Notes: generated from the letters alone by a model not told the origin. Counted from the stretch's first letter, positions 25,099 to 34,010 are shown. The stretch: DNA of 38,932 bases from Pontibacter burrus (GCF_010686685.1 NZ_JAAGWD010000013.1:1-38932), one strand, 5' to 3'. Numbers and translations are program-made.

Positions 25099-26136
25099 CT
25101 AATTTCTAAACTCACCATATTCCTTCACCGTCTGTACAAAGCATTTCACTTTCTCAGGGTCAGTATCAGGATAAACGCCGTGGCCTAAGTTAGCAATGTG
25201 ACGTTGCGGACCGAATTCCTTCAGCATTTTTATAGTTTCACTCTGAATCTTATCGAATGAACTATACAGCAGGCACGGGTCCATGTTGCCCTGAAGTGTT
25301 TTATCAGGACCTACCTGCGCTCTCGCAGTGTTGATATCCATATGCCAGTCCAGGCCTATCGTTTCGCAGTTCAGCTTCGAGAAATCTTCCATAGCGAAGA
25401 AAGCGCCTTTGGCAAACACCGTTACCGGCACGTTGCGGATGGCATTGCAAATTTCGCTGATGTATGGTAGCGAGAACTCGCGGTAATGCGCCGGCGAAAG
25501 AATGCCTGCCCACGAATCAAATACTTGTATCAGGTTAGCGCCTGCCTCTACTTGTGCTTTCAGGTAAGCTATAGTTGTATCCGTAATCATGCGGAGCAGC
25601 TGGTGCGCCAATGCAGGGTTGGTATATAACATGCCGCGTGCATGCGAGAATGTTTTGGAGCCACTACCTTCTACCATGTAAGCCAGGATAGTCCACGGGG
25701 CACCGGCAAAACCGATTAGTGGCACACGTCCGTTAAGGGCTTTTTTAGTTACTTTAATGGCATCCAGCACATAGTGCAGGTGTTCGTGCGGGTCAGCTAC
25801 GCGAAGTTTTGCAAGATCAGCTTCAGTGCGAATTGTATTCGGGAACCAAGGGCCGCGCTTTTCAATCATTTCGTAGGTGCAGCCCATTGCTTCTGGCACC
25901 ACTAAAATGTCTGAGAAAATAATGGCTGCATCTACATCCAGTATGTCAACGGGTTGTATCGTTACTTCAGCGGCAAGTTCCGGCGTTTCTACAAGTTCCT
26001 TAAATCCGCTAAGGCTTTCGCGTACAGCTCTGTATTCAGGTAAAATTCTGCCGGCCTGGCGCATCAGCCATACCGGGGTGCGCTCAACAGGTTCTCCTTT
26101 GGCAGCTCTAATAAGCAGGTCGTTCTTCAGTTGCAT
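25099..26136 (-). CDS. hemE: Uroporphyrinogen decarboxylase HemE
   Basis: A 345-residue enzyme that removes four carboxyl groups from uroporphyrinogen III to give coproporphyrinogen III in haem synthesis. [16 protein letters not shown] (residues 21-36) is the N-terminal signature with the Arg residues that hold the substrate, and [20 protein letters not shown] carries the catalytic Asp region. [16 protein letters not shown] and the C-terminal [15 protein letters not shown] are also present. Length is normal and no domain is missing. It is monocistronic, convergent with trkH copy 2. The candidate -7 element at 26141-26148 ends 4 nt before the ATG. Confidence 0.97.
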   Translation of the reverse strand: MQLKNDLLIRAAKGEPVERTPVWLMRQAGRILPEYRAVRESLSGFKELVETPELAAEVTIQPVDILDVDAAIIFSDILVVPEAMGCTYEMIEKRGPWFPNTIRTEADLAKLRVADPHEHLHYVLDAIKVTKKALNGRVPLIGFAGAPWTILAYMVEGSGSKTFSHARGMLYTNPALAHQLLRMITDTTIAYLKAQVEAGANLIQVFDSWAGILSPAHYREFSLPYISEICNAIRNVPVTVFAKGAFFAMEDFSKLNCETIGLDWHMDINTARAQVGPDKTLQGNMDPCLLYSSFDKIQSETIKMLKEFGPQRHIANLGHGVYPDTDPEKVKCFVQTVKEYGEFRN

Positions 26137-26140
26137 AACA

Positions 26141-26148
26141 CAAAGATA
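26141..26148 (-). promoter_or_regulatory. Candidate -7 element close to the hemE ATG
   Basis: The minus strand reads TATCTTTG 4 nt upstream of the ATG at 26136. As at 14841 this would yield a leaderless transcript if used. No TTG box at the right distance was seen, so the match may be chance. Confidence 0.35.
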
Positions 26149-26268
26149 AGCTAATTTGCCGATTGTGGGAAGGTGATTGTTATCACCAAACTATAAGAGC
26201 TGTTTACTTGATTGTGGGAAGTGTGGTTTGGGGTAGGAGGAACTATAGTTACAAAATCAGTCTTACTA

Positions 26269-27105
26269 TTATTCTTCGCAGTTTGACTCTACCACTTGAT
26301 CAAACAGTTTCTTAAACTCTTTGGTCATTTGTCCTTCCTGGTTAAAACCCTTAACATACTTTCTTTGTCGGTTTGCACAATTCCACCAGCCATAAGTCAT
26401 CAGATCAATTCGGGCTAGAAGTAGTCTATCAGCAGACCTTAAATTTTCTTGATACCTGCGTTCAACTCCTTCAGGGTATCCATTGATGGATTTATTGTAC
26501 TCAATTAGCTTTCTCCAAGAATCTAATAAATGAGTCGTATCTTCAGAAGTCAGCCCATTTATGTATTCGATGCATTGCTTAGAGTAGGCAGTACCAATAA
26601 GCAGTTTAGGATTTAAATGCGCTTCTAACGTAAGCTTCTCTAGTTGGTAAAGTTCTTCTAATTGCAAGATAGATAACTTTATATGCTCTTGCCAGAACGG
26701 AGCAGGAACAACATCTAAGCTTTGTAGTTTTTTAATGGCTTTGCTATAGTTGTTTTCGAGTTCTTTTAATGAATTTTCAATATAAGCCACAGTATAATAT
26801 TCAGGCTCATCCAATGTAGCATCTGTATTTGAAGAAGTAACGCTATTATACCCGAATACCAGAAAGTAAGTGTCTGCAATCTGTCTCTCAGTGTATTTAC
26901 CCGATTGGTAATAACCAGTATAGTCACAAAGCCCTTCCTGCCAAGCAAATTCCCTTAAATATGTTCTCTCAGCATGTTGCGCTTCTTGCTCTTCTTCTGT
27001 ATTAGTGCCTTCTAAAACTACATTCGTATTCGCTGCATTCCTGTTTTGGCATGAAACAAACCAAAAGGCAAGGAGAAATAAGTTAGTTGAAAGAAGCTTG
27101 GACAT
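26269..27105 (-). CDS. Predicted lipoprotein of unknown function
   Basis: A 278-residue predicted lipoprotein. The signal ends in WFVSC with Cys19 and the mature N-terminus is Asn/Glu-rich (NTEEEQEAQHAE near residues 35-46). The rest is largely helical and charged, with Tyr-rich segments (DYTGYYQSGKYTE and YFLVFGYNS). No catalytic motif is recognised. The gene is more AT-rich than its neighbours. It starts 18 nt after the marC stop and so is probably in one transcript with it. Location would be the outer membrane or its periplasmic face. Confidence 0.7.
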   Translation of the reverse strand: MSKLLSTNLFLLAFWFVSCQNRNAANTNVVLEGTNTEEEQEAQHAERTYLREFAWQEGLCDYTGYYQSGKYTERQIADTYFLVFGYNSVTSSNTDATLDEPEYYTVAYIENSLKELENNYSKAIKKLQSLDVVPAPFWQEHIKLSILQLEELYQLEKLTLEAHLNPKLLIGTAYSKQCIEYINGLTSEDTTHLLDSWRKLIEYNKSINGYPEGVERRYQENLRSADRLLLARIDLMTYGWWNCANRQRKYVKGFNQEGQMTKEFKKLFDQVVESNCEE

Positions 27106-27123
27106 ACACTTTTGAATTATCTA

Positions 27124-27747
27124 TTACCGCTCCGTAAAGAACAGCGCATAAATAGCCGAAACAATAAAGTTTACGCCGATAGAGAGCACGATAAAGCCCA
27201 TAATGCGGGAAAGCGCTGACAAACCGGATTTGCCCATATAGCGCGTAAGCTGGTGCGAGAAACGCAGAATGATATAACAAACTGCTGCGAGCAAAACGAT
27301 CGAGATCAGGATCAGACCCATATCTAGGTAAGACAACGATGTGGTATACATAGCGATGCTTACTGCAATGGCTCCGGGGCCGGAAAGCATCGGCATGGCC
27401 AGGGGCGTAAACGAAACGTCTTCTTTATGCTGACCTTCTTCCACTACCTCAGGGGAGATCTTCTTTTTGCTTGCGCCCGGGCTCAGTAATTCAAAACCGG
27501 CGCGCATAATCATCAAACCACCGGCGATACGCAGGTCGTGAATACGGATACCGAAAAAGTTAAGCACGTACTGGCCTGCCAGAAAGAAAACTGCCAGAAT
27601 GCCTACCATGTACAAACAAGCTTTAAGCGCCTGCTGGTTACGCTGGGCCGGTGTGTCGTCCTGGGTCAGGGTCAGGAACACGGGCATGGCACCAAAGGGG
27701 TTAACGACAGAGAAAAGGGCAGAAAAAGTGGCAAGAATAATTTCCAT
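27124..27747 (-). CDS. MarC family integral membrane protein
   Basis: A 207-residue inner-membrane protein with six hydrophobic segments. SALFSVVNPFGAMPVFLTLT (9-28) is the MarC signature and PLAMPMLSGPGAIAVSIAMY (about 117-136) the second conserved block. MarC proteins were once linked to multiple antibiotic resistance, which was later withdrawn, and some members move amino acids, so the substrate is open. It is divergent from purK across 155 bp and precedes a lipoprotein gene on the same strand. Confidence 0.9.
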   Translation of the reverse strand: MEIILATFSALFSVVNPFGAMPVFLTLTQDDTPAQRNQQALKACLYMVGILAVFFLAGQYVLNFFGIRIHDLRIAGGLMIMRAGFELLSPGASKKKISPEVVEEGQHKEDVSFTPLAMPMLSGPGAIAVSIAMYTTSLSYLDMGLILISIVLLAAVCYIILRFSHQLTRYMGKSGLSALSRIMGFIVLSIGVNFIVSAIYALFFTER

Positions 27748-27867
27748 CTAAGGTACAGTTCAGAAAAAGTAAGCTAACAATATAAAGGATTACGTATATA
27801 AATCAAAGTATATGTAACGACAGAGGCAAATACTATAGTTAGGGCAGGTAGGTTTAACTATAATCCT

Positions 27868-27875
27868 TAATTTTG
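27868..27875 (+). promoter_or_regulatory. Candidate -7 element for purK-purE
   Basis: TAATTTTG matches TAnnTTTG and ends 27 nt before the ATG at 27903. It makes an upstream TTG start at 27873 unlikely, since that codon lies inside the element. Confidence 0.5.
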
Positions 27876-27902
27876 AGAAACGATCACCCAAAACACCCAT
27901 CT

Positions 27903-29033
27903 ATGAAAGGAGAAGTAAAGCTTGGTATACTTGGCGGCGGACAACTGGGCCGTATGCTGATGCAGTCCGGGCTCGATTTTAACATCTATACCTTAGTGTT
28001 AGACCCCGACGAGAATGCTCCCTGTAAAGACATTTGCAACGAGTTTTTCGTAGGCAGCTTCCGCGATTTTGATACTGTATATGAGTTTGGCAAAAACTGC
28101 GATATACTAACTATAGAGATTGAGCACGTAAACGCCGATGCCCTGGAAAAACTGGAGCAGGAAGGTGTGAAAGTTTATCCGGACGCTAAAACCATAAGAA
28201 CCATACAGGACAAAGGCCTACAGAAAGAATTCTTCCGGAAGCACAACATTCCAACTTCTGACTTTATAGTTCTGAAAGATAAAACGGAGCTGGAGCAAAA
28301 TACTGAGTTTCTGCCTGCCTTCCAGAAACTGCGCCGCGAGGGCTACGATGGGAGAGGGGTTACGCGTTTAACAACAGAAGCAGACTTCGGAAAAGCTTTC
28401 GAAGAGCCGAGCGTGCTGGAAAAACTGGTAGATTTTGAGAAAGAGATATCGGTTATAGTTGCACGAAATGCCAACGGCGAGGTAACCGCTTTCCCGGTAG
28501 TGGAGCTAAGCTTCCACCCGGAGCACAACCTGGTGGATTCGCTTTTTGCACCGGCTAATGTAGCCTATAAACTGCAGCGTCACGCCATCGAGATTGCTAC
28601 CCGCGTCATAGAAGCTTTTGATATGGTGGGAATCCTGGCCGTGGAAATGTTCCTGACCCGCGATGGACTAATACTGGTGAATGAGGTGGCACCGCGTCCG
28701 CATAACAGTGGTCACCATACCATAAAAGCAAACTATACATCACAGTACGAACAACACCTGCGTGCCATCCTGAACCTGCCACTGGGCTCTACCGAAATAC
28801 AAAGCGCAGCCGTAATGCTGAACCTGTTAGGTGAACCAGGATATGATGGTGAAGCTGCTTACGAAGGGCTTCAGGAAGCCTTGGCAGTGCCTGGAGTTTA
28901 CATTCACCTGTATGGTAAAAAATATACAAGACCAGCCCGCAAAATGGGACACATTACCGTGCTGGGTCAAACTATAGAAGAAGCGCAGCAACGTGCCGAG
29001 CAAATCAGAAACGTAATTAAAGTAAAAGCATAA
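27903..29033 (+). CDS. purK: 5-(carboxyamino)imidazole ribonucleotide synthase PurK
   Basis: A 376-residue ATP-grasp enzyme that makes N5-carboxyaminoimidazole ribonucleotide from AIR, bicarbonate and ATP in purine synthesis. VKLGILGGGQLGRMLMQS is the N-terminal nucleotide-binding start. LQKLRREGYDGRGV-type central residues (QKLRREGYDGRGV) and the ATP-grasp block EMFLTRDGLILVNEVAPRPHNSG with its metal ligands follow. Start chosen at the ATG 27903, since the earlier TTG falls in the promoter element. The gene is 3 nt upstream of purE, the next enzyme, so it is a true operon. It contains two CTATAG cores (near 28110 and 28972). Confidence 0.96.
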   Translation: MKGEVKLGILGGGQLGRMLMQSGLDFNIYTLVLDPDENAPCKDICNEFFVGSFRDFDTVYEFGKNCDILTIEIEHVNADALEKLEQEGVKVYPDAKTIRTIQDKGLQKEFFRKHNIPTSDFIVLKDKTELEQNTEFLPAFQKLRREGYDGRGVTRLTTEADFGKAFEEPSVLEKLVDFEKEISVIVARNANGEVTAFPVVELSFHPEHNLVDSLFAPANVAYKLQRHAIEIATRVIEAFDMVGILAVEMFLTRDGLILVNEVAPRPHNSGHHTIKANYTSQYEQHLRAILNLPLGSTEIQSAAVMLNLLGEPGYDGEAAYEGLQEALAVPGVYIHLYGKKYTRPARKMGHITVLGQTIEEAQQRAEQIRNVIKVKA

Positions 29034-29036
29034 ACT

Positions 29037-29564
29037 ATGGCCGAAGCAATAACACATACACAACCCTTAGTGGGCATTATCATGGGCAGCCAGTCTGATC
29101 TTAAAATTATGGATGCCGCTGCTGAAATTCTGGAAACGCTGGGCGTGCCTTACGAGCTAACTATAGTTTCGGCGCACCGCACACCGCACCGCATGTTTGA
29201 GTATGCAGAGCAGGCCCGCAAAAAAGGCTTGAAAGTTATTATTGCCGGCGCCGGCGGCGCAGCGCATTTGCCGGGCATGGTGGCCTCCCTTACAACTTTG
29301 CCAGTCATTGGTGTACCAGTAAAATCAAGCAATTCTATTGATGGTTGGGATTCTGTATTGTCTATCCTTCAGATGCCAGGCGGTGTTCCGGTAGCAACTG
29401 TTGCTTTGGATGGCGCATTAAATGCCGGAATACTGGCTGCACAAATTATAGGCACAACCAACGCCGCCGTGGCCGACAAACTGGAGAAATATAAGTCTGG
29501 CCTGAAAGATAAAGTAATGCGCTCTGTAGATGAATTGAAGCGTGGCGATAGGGATCTGGATTAA
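29037..29564 (+). CDS. purE: N5-carboxyaminoimidazole ribonucleotide mutase PurE
   Basis: A 175-residue class I PurE that converts N5-CAIR to CAIR, the step after PurK. GIIMGSQSDLKIM (13-25) and VSAHRTPHRMFEYA (44-57) are the active-site motifs with the catalytic His, and AGAGGAAHLPGMVASLT follows. Class I PurE works with PurK, in agreement with the neighbouring gene. A perfect AACTATAGTT lies in its coding sequence at 29159, encoding Leu-Thr-Ile-Val just before the VSAHRTP motif. Confidence 0.97.
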   Translation: MAEAITHTQPLVGIIMGSQSDLKIMDAAAEILETLGVPYELTIVSAHRTPHRMFEYAEQARKKGLKVIIAGAGGAAHLPGMVASLTTLPVIGVPVKSSNSIDGWDSVLSILQMPGGVPVATVALDGALNAGILAAQIIGTTNAAVADKLEKYKSGLKDKVMRSVDELKRGDRDLD

Positions 29565-29592
29565 ACTATAGTCGCGTAATCAAACTATAATT

Positions 29593-29710
29593 TGGCTAGT
29601 ATGGCGCGAGCGTCTTCGCTCGTGTTGAACTATAGTTCGGGCGTCATGCCCAGTCGGATTGCAAATCCGACATTATAAGTTCGTCACGGATCACAGATCC
29701 GCGCCAGCCA
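29593..29710. repeat. Multi-branched REP-like hairpin element
   Basis: An outer stem pairs TGGCT and GGCGCG (29593-29608) with CGCGCC and AGCCA (29700-29710). Within it are four hairpins: CGAGCG/CGCTCG (29607-29622), GGGC/GCCC (29639-29651), GTCGGATT/AATCCGAC (29653-29671) and CGGATC/GATCCG (29687-29701). The palindrome GAACTATAGTTC sits at 29627-29638. The outer and flanking inner stems share a few bases, so alternative foldings exist. The first 36 nt nearly repeat 16740-16776. Confidence 0.7.
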
Positions 29711-29713
29711 AAA

Positions 29714-29821
29714 AACTATAGTTTGTAATTTTGCTGTTTCGGACATCCTTGTCCGCGCTACCTGCAACACGGGGATTAGGAAATTCCCGACAGGTGGCTT
29801 TCGGACTATGAAGTCCGAAAG
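29714..29821. repeat. Second group of REP-like hairpins beside purE/clpX
   Basis: A perfect AACTATAGTT (29714-29723) is followed by CGGACA/TGTCCG with loop TCCT (29740-29755) and a 10-bp stem CTTTCGGACT/AGTCCGAAAG with loop ATGA (29798-29821). The region 29565-29863 therefore contains six or more hairpins of one general type (CGGA..TCCG) and no gene. Confidence 0.7.
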
Positions 29822-29863
29822 AGCAGCGTATTAGATAAGCAGTAGTTGATGAACTATAGCTAT

Positions 29864-29908
29864 AAAACAAAAGTCCCCGGCAGTTTAACTACCGGGGACT
29901 TTTGTTTT
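29864..29908 (-). terminator. Rho-independent terminator of clpX
   Basis: A perfect 17-bp stem (29864-29880 and 29892-29908) with CCCCGG/CCGGGG core and an 11-nt loop; the minus strand leaves TTTTGTTTT. It lies 19 nt after the clpX stop and could also stop transcripts arriving from purE. Confidence 0.88.
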
Positions 29909-29927
29909 AAATATCTGCAAGTAGAAA

Positions 29928-31151
29928 TTACGCCACTTTCAATTGCTTTAAGCTTGATTTCTCGAACTTCTCACGGGCATAGTCACCTGTAATTACAAGC
30001 TCTTTGGTTCCTTCTTCGGATGGCAGATCAAACATCGCGTCCGTCATGATGCCTTCGCAGATAGAACGCAGACCACGTGCACCCAGCTTATATTCTGATG
30101 CTTTCTCAACGATGTAATCTAACGCACTTTCATCAAAGCTCAGGTTGATGTTCTCCATTTCAAACAGGCGCTTGTACTGTTTCACGATTGAGTTCTTAGG
30201 CTCCAACAGAATCAGGCGAAGTGTTTCCTTATCCAGCGGGTTCAGGTGCGTCAGTACTGGTAAACGACCAATCAGTTCCGGTATCAGACCAAAGTTCTTC
30301 AGGTCTTGCGCTGACAGGTATCTCAGGAAATTTTCACCTTCTTCGTTATCATCCTGCTTCGATTTAGAGAAACCGATAGGGCGGGTGTTCAAACGGTTTT
30401 TGATCAGTCTGTCGATACCTACAAAGGCACCACCGCAAATAAACAGGATGTTCTCTGTATTTACAGTGATCATTTTCTGCTCCGGGTGCTTACGTCCGCC
30501 TTGTGGTGGTACGTTTACCACAGTACCTTCCAATAATTTAAGCAAAGCCTGCTGCACACCTTCGCCGCTCACGTCGCGGGTAATAGATGGGTTATCGCTC
30601 TTACGGGCAATTTTATCAATCTCATCAATATAAACAATGCCACGCTCTGCTGCTTCTACATTATAGTCTGCTGCCTGTAGTAAGCGGGTTAGTATGCTTT
30701 CAACGTCTTCGCCTACATAACCGGCCTCAGTAAGTACAGTAGCATCAGCAATACAGAAAGGTACTTGCAGAATGCCAGCCATCATGCGGGCAAGGTAAGT
30801 TTTACCTGTACCGGTTTCGCCAACCATAATAATGTTCGATTTCTCGATCACTACTTCTTCGTTGTCACTGTGCTGCATCAGGCGCTTATAGTGGTTATAC
30901 ACCGCTACAGACATTACCTTCTTCGCATCATCCTGGCCAACCACAAACTGATCAAGGTACTCCTTCATCTCGCGTGGCTTCATCAGGTTAAACTTAGGGC
31001 TACGGCTGCTTGCTCTGATTCTGTTTTCTTCGTTCAGGATCTGTTGGGCCTGGCCAATACATCTGTCGCAGATGTGCGCGTTTATACCGGAAATCATTAC
31101 CGATACATCTTTCTTATTTTTGCCGCAAAATGAGCACGTAATCTCAGCCAT
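29928..31151 (-). CDS. clpX: ATP-dependent Clp protease ATP-binding subunit ClpX
   Basis: A 407-residue AAA+ unfoldase that feeds substrates to ClpP. The N-terminal zinc domain uses Cys6, Cys9, Cys28 and Cys31 (CSFC and CDRC). Walker A is GETGTGKT (111-118) and Walker B is IVYIDEID. The pore loop GYVGEDV, the RKHPEQK loop and the ClpP-docking IGF (in RPIGFSKSK) are present. Length is slightly below the E. coli protein. It follows clpP on the same strand, but each has its own terminator and candidate promoter, so they are not a tight operon. Confidence 0.98.
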   Translation of the reverse strand: MAEITCSFCGKNKKDVSVMISGINAHICDRCIGQAQQILNEENRIRASSRSPKFNLMKPREMKEYLDQFVVGQDDAKKVMSVAVYNHYKRLMQHSDNEEVVIEKSNIIMVGETGTGKTYLARMMAGILQVPFCIADATVLTEAGYVGEDVESILTRLLQAADYNVEAAERGIVYIDEIDKIARKSDNPSITRDVSGEGVQQALLKLLEGTVVNVPPQGGRKHPEQKMITVNTENILFICGGAFVGIDRLIKNRLNTRPIGFSKSKQDDNEEGENFLRYLSAQDLKNFGLIPELIGRLPVLTHLNPLDKETLRLILLEPKNSIVKQYKRLFEMENINLSFDESALDYIVEKASEYKLGARGLRSICEGIMTDAMFDLPSEEGTKELVITGDYAREKFEKSSLKQLKVA

Positions 31152-31201
31152 AAGTTTATTTTGGTACAGGGAATTAGAAGCGTTTTATACCACGCTCAAA
31201 A

Positions 31202-31209
31202 CAAAGGTA
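31202..31209 (-). promoter_or_regulatory. Candidate -7 element for clpX
   Basis: The minus strand reads TACCTTTG, a perfect -7 match, giving a leader of about 45 nt to the clpX ATG at 31151. A TTG lies about 24 nt upstream, slightly long. Confidence 0.5.
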
Positions 31210-31444
31210 CAAAATTGGAAGTTTATTAAAGCACAAAAAAATTAACAGTAGCTACACATTCATCTAAAAATATGCCTATTTATTAAAAAATCCATATTAG
31301 ACTATTTTTTGATAACTGTCTTATATACAGATGGTTGTGTAAGGTGGGTTTCCACACACTCCTGTTGATAAATATTTCTTACTCTTATCACTTTTCAGGT
31401 ATTACCCCCAGTTCAGGAAGCTGGCAGGGGTATAAATACTAAAA

Positions 31445-31470
31445 AACCCACTCCGAAACCGGAGTGGGTT
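31445..31470 (-). terminator. Rho-independent terminator of clpP
   Basis: An 11-bp stem AACCCACTCCG/CGGAGTGGGTT (31445-31455 and 31460-31470) with a 4-nt loop. On the minus strand it continues into a run of T, the complement of the six A at 31441-31446. It is 25 nt after the clpP stop. Confidence 0.88.
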
Positions 31471-31495
31471 TATACTTATAGTTACGTGGTAAAGG

Positions 31496-32197
31496 TTACT
31501 GTTTCTTGCGGGTTAGTACTTCGTCAATCAGACCAAACTCTTTTGCTTCTTCGGCACGCATCCAGTAGTCACGCTCCGAGTTGTCGTAAATGTCCTGGTA
31601 CGATTTGCCTGAGTGCAGTGCCAGAATCTCATATAGTTCCTTCTTCAGCTTCAGGATCTCGCGGGCTGTAATTTCGATATCAGTTGCCTGGCCTTGAGCA
31701 CCACCCATTGGCTGGTGAATCATAATACGGGAGTGTGGCAGGGCAGAGCGCTTGTCTTTAGCACCACCAGCCAGCAACACAGCACCCATACTTGCAGCCA
31801 GACCAGTACAGATTGTAGCCACATCAGGGTTTACATACTGCATGGTATCATAAATGCCCAGACCGGCATACACAGAGCCACCCGGAGAGTTAATGTATAG
31901 CAGGATATCCTTCTTTGCATCCGCTGACTCCAAGAACAGCAACTGCGCTGTAATGATATTGGCAATAAAATCATCAACCTGCGTGCCCAGGAATATAATG
32001 CGGTCCATGATCAGGCGCGAGAACACGTCGATTTCACGGAAGTTCGTAGGGCGTTCTTCAATTACAGAGCGGGTCATGCTTTCGATATTATGCATGGCTC
32101 TGCCTTCTATGTGGTGGATATATTGGTCTACGCCCAGCCCGCTAAGGCCCTGGCCTTTTACAGCGAATTTGCGGAACTCGTCTTTGTTAAACATCAT
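31496..32197 (-). CDS. clpP: ATP-dependent Clp protease proteolytic subunit ClpP
   Basis: A 233-residue serine protease that forms the double-ring chamber degrading proteins delivered by ClpX. The catalytic triad is Ser136 (TGLAASMGA), His161 ([11 protein letters not shown]) and Asp210 (NSERDYWM). The substrate-binding [16 protein letters not shown] precedes it. The N-terminus is about 25 residues longer than in E. coli and contains [18 protein letters not shown], presumably a processed propeptide or axial loop; a shorter start is possible. Terminators flank the gene on both sides. Confidence 0.97.
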   Translation of the reverse strand: MMFNKDEFRKFAVKGQGLSGLGVDQYIHHIEGRAMHNIESMTRSVIEERPTNFREIDVFSRLIMDRIIFLGTQVDDFIANIITAQLLFLESADAKKDILLYINSPGGSVYAGLGIYDTMQYVNPDVATICTGLAASMGAVLLAGGAKDKRSALPHSRIMIHQPMGGAQGQATDIEITAREILKLKKELYEILALHSGKSYQDIYDNSERDYWMRAEEAKEFGLIDEVLTRKKQ

Positions 32198-32220
32198 AGT
32201 TGTTTAGGTTACGGTTTTGT

Positions 32221-32228
32221 CAAAAATA
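32221..32228 (-). promoter_or_regulatory. Weak candidate -7 element for clpP
   Basis: The minus strand reads TATTTTTG about 24 nt before the clpP ATG and abuts the tig terminator. AT-rich context makes a chance match likely. Confidence 0.3.
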
Positions 32229-32259
32229 AAAAAGTCCTTTAATACTAAAGGACTTTTTT
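32228..32259. terminator. Bidirectional terminator after trigger factor
   Basis: A 14-bp inverted repeat made of AAAAAAGTCCTTTA and its complement, with a 4-nt loop. A-tract and T-tract at the two ends allow termination in either direction. It ends the tig transcript before clpP. Confidence 0.85.
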
Positions 32260-32289
32260 GGTAATATAATTATTTATATCGTGCTATAG

Positions 32290-33612
32290 TTAGAACGATA
32301 GATTTCTGAAGTCCTCTGCAGAGATGTTTTTCTCTACAACAGTCATCTTTTCTTTTAGTTTAGCGAGCACCTTCTCGGCCAGCAGTTGCTCGTACTCGTT
32401 GATGTAGTTACGGCCGTTGTCCTGCTGCAGATACTGCTGAGCATAGTTGTTCATGCTTTCAGCCAGTTCCTCAGGCATTTCGGTCATGTTAAACTGCGCC
32501 AGCATCTTCTCTTTCGTGCTGTTAACTACTTCTTCGTTTGTTACTTTCAGCTCGTTCTCTTCTACAATCTTGTTCTTGATCATAGACCACTTCAGCTCTT
32601 TTGTATACTTATCGAAGTTTTCCTCGATTTGTTCAGTAGTTAAACGGCCTTCGTTTGTTACCTGTAACCAACGCTTAAAGAATTCAGCAGGGATCTCAAC
32701 ATCAACGTTATCAACCAGTGTGTCGATAATGTTGCGGTTCAGCAGGTTATCAGCCTCACGATCGTAGTTTTCTTTGATCGTTTCACGGATCTTAGCATCG
32801 AGCTCCTCTTCTGTTTTAACAGCATCTTTGCCAAACAGTTTATCGAACAGCTCCTGGTTCAGTTCAGCTTCCTCTGTGCGGTTGATTTTCTCTACAGTAA
32901 ATTCAAACTCGCCGTTCAGGTCAGCAGTTACTTCTTTGCTCAGGCCAGTTACGTGTGCAAGGGCCGCATTATCATCACCAAATGCCTTACGGATATCGAA
33001 ACGGATTACATCGCCAGCCTTAACACCCACAAACTGCTCTTTGCCTTCTACAACACGAGTAGTTGGGATCAAGGTTTTAGATTCGAACTCACCGTCAACC
33101 TGCTTCAGATCACCATAAATAAAGTCACCTTCTTCTGATGTTTCTGGGTTTGTAGTTTTACCGAACTGGCGCTTGATGTTCTCGTACGCTTCGTCGATAG
33201 TTTTCTGGTCAAGCTCAACAGCGTAACCATCTACGCTCTTATCCAACGGAAGGTTGAATTCAGGAAGAAGACCTACAGCGTAAGTAAATTCAAATTCTTT
33301 CTGGTTATCCCAGTCAATGTTAGCCTGGCTTGGCTCTGGAAGTGGTTCGCCCAGTAGTTTTACATCATTCTCTTTAATGTATTTAGAGATTTCTTCCTGA
33401 AGCAGTTTGTTGATCTGCTCTACCAGGATGCTCTTGCCATACATTTTTTTAACGAGTCCGGCAGGCACCTTACCTGGTCTGAAACCTTTGATCTGGGCTT
33501 TCTTGCTGAATTCTTTTACCTGCTGGTCTACTTTAGAAGCGTAATCTGCTTCTTCCAGTACCACCTTCAGTTGTGCGTTCGTGCTGTCGGTTTGGTTTAA
33601 TGTAATATTCAA
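32290..33612 (-). CDS. tig: Trigger factor chaperone
   Basis: A 440-residue ribosome-associated chaperone and peptidyl-prolyl isomerase. The N-terminal ribosome-docking signature GFRPGKVPAGLVKKMYG is visible near residues 39-55. A PPIase (FKBP-like) region is in the middle (EGDFIYGDLKQVDGEFE) and a long Glu/Asn-rich helical C-terminus forms the substrate cradle. Length and acidic character are normal for Bacteroidota. The order tig, clpP, clpX on one strand is the usual one. A tRNA-Leu gene lies just upstream on the same strand. Confidence 0.95.
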   Translation of the reverse strand: MNITLNQTDSTNAQLKVVLEEADYASKVDQQVKEFSKKAQIKGFRPGKVPAGLVKKMYGKSILVEQINKLLQEEISKYIKENDVKLLGEPLPEPSQANIDWDNQKEFEFTYAVGLLPEFNLPLDKSVDGYAVELDQKTIDEAYENIKRQFGKTTNPETSEEGDFIYGDLKQVDGEFESKTLIPTTRVVEGKEQFVGVKAGDVIRFDIRKAFGDDNAALAHVTGLSKEVTADLNGEFEFTVEKINRTEEAELNQELFDKLFGKDAVKTEEELDAKIRETIKENYDREADNLLNRNIIDTLVDNVDVEIPAEFFKRWLQVTNEGRLTTEQIEENFDKYTKELKWSMIKNKIVEENELKVTNEEVVNSTKEKMLAQFNMTEMPEELAESMNNYAQQYLQQDNGRNYINEYEQLLAEKVLAKLKEKMTVVEKNISAEDFRNLSF

Positions 33613-33649
33613 GGCTATTATTTTTTAATTTGATATATCCAGTAATAAC

Positions 33650-33677
33650 AAACCCCCAACATAACTGCTGAGGGTTT
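33650..33677 (-). terminator. Possible terminator after tRNA-Leu
   Basis: AAACCCTC and GGGGGTTT arms enclose about 12 nt, 11-38 nt past the tRNA 3' end on the minus strand. A G-T pair and a short U-tract make it moderate. Confidence 0.5.
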
Positions 33678-33687
33678 ATCTTTGTTG

Positions 33688-33769
33688 TGCGGATGGAGGG
33701 ACTCGAACCCCCATGCCTCGCAGCGCTAGATCCTAAGTCTAGTGCGTCTACCAATTTCGCCACATCCGC
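33688..33769 (-). tRNA. tRNA-Leu (anticodon UAG)
   Basis: An 82-nt class II tRNA on the minus strand. The acceptor GCGGATG pairs with CATCCGC, the anticodon stem CTAGA/TCTAG frames the loop CTTAGGA with anticodon TAG, and the T arm contains GGTTCGAGTCC. The variable arm is long, as expected for leucine. The 3' CCA is not encoded; the base after the discriminator A begins CAA. Confidence 0.96.
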
Positions 33770-33798
33770 ATAATGTGTGCTTGTTTGTAATGATGATG

Positions 33799-33828
33799 CA
33801 AAATTACAACGCAGATTCTTATTTGCAA
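33799..33828 (-). promoter_or_regulatory. Promoter of tRNA-Leu
   Basis: On the minus strand TTG, 19 nt, then TAATTTTG match both Bacteroidota promoter elements at standard spacing. The implied start is about 25 nt before the tRNA. Confidence 0.8.
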
Positions 33829-33837
33829 TACCTGGTC

Positions 33838-33860
33838 GAAAAAAAAGTAAAGTTTTTTTC
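33838..33860. promoter_or_regulatory. A-tract/T-tract palindrome between divergent promoters
   Basis: GAAAAAAA and TTTTTTTC form an 8-bp inverted repeat around AGTAAAG, midway between the tRNA-Leu and rel promoters. It could be a shared UP-like or curved-DNA element; no protein site can be named. Confidence 0.35.
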
Positions 33861-33894
33861 ATGACCGCTGTTTCATAGCTTTTAATTCAGGCTA

Positions 33895-33924
33895 TTGAAA
33901 GCAGCTATTTATCCTGTATATTTG
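33895..33924 (+). promoter_or_regulatory. Promoter of the rel-fur-STAS-purA operon
   Basis: TTG (33895-33897), 19 nt, then TATATTTG (33917-33924) match both promoter elements. The leader to the ATG at 34011 is about 80 nt. Confidence 0.75.
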
Positions 33925-34010
33925 AAACTTAGAACGAGAGCAACTGTTTTATATTTAATGTAGTGTGTTGTAAACCAGCATAATAGTTGCCCGCTTTTCC
34001 GATACCAACT

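Larger units (their letters stand above)
31152..31495. other. 344-bp gap between clpP and clpX
   Basis: The left part holds the clpX promoter (31202-31209). A hairpin with TACCCC/GGGGTA arms and inner CAG/CTG pairs lies at about 31404-31433, followed by the clpP terminator. The middle is very AT-rich and has no gene. Confidence 0.55.
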
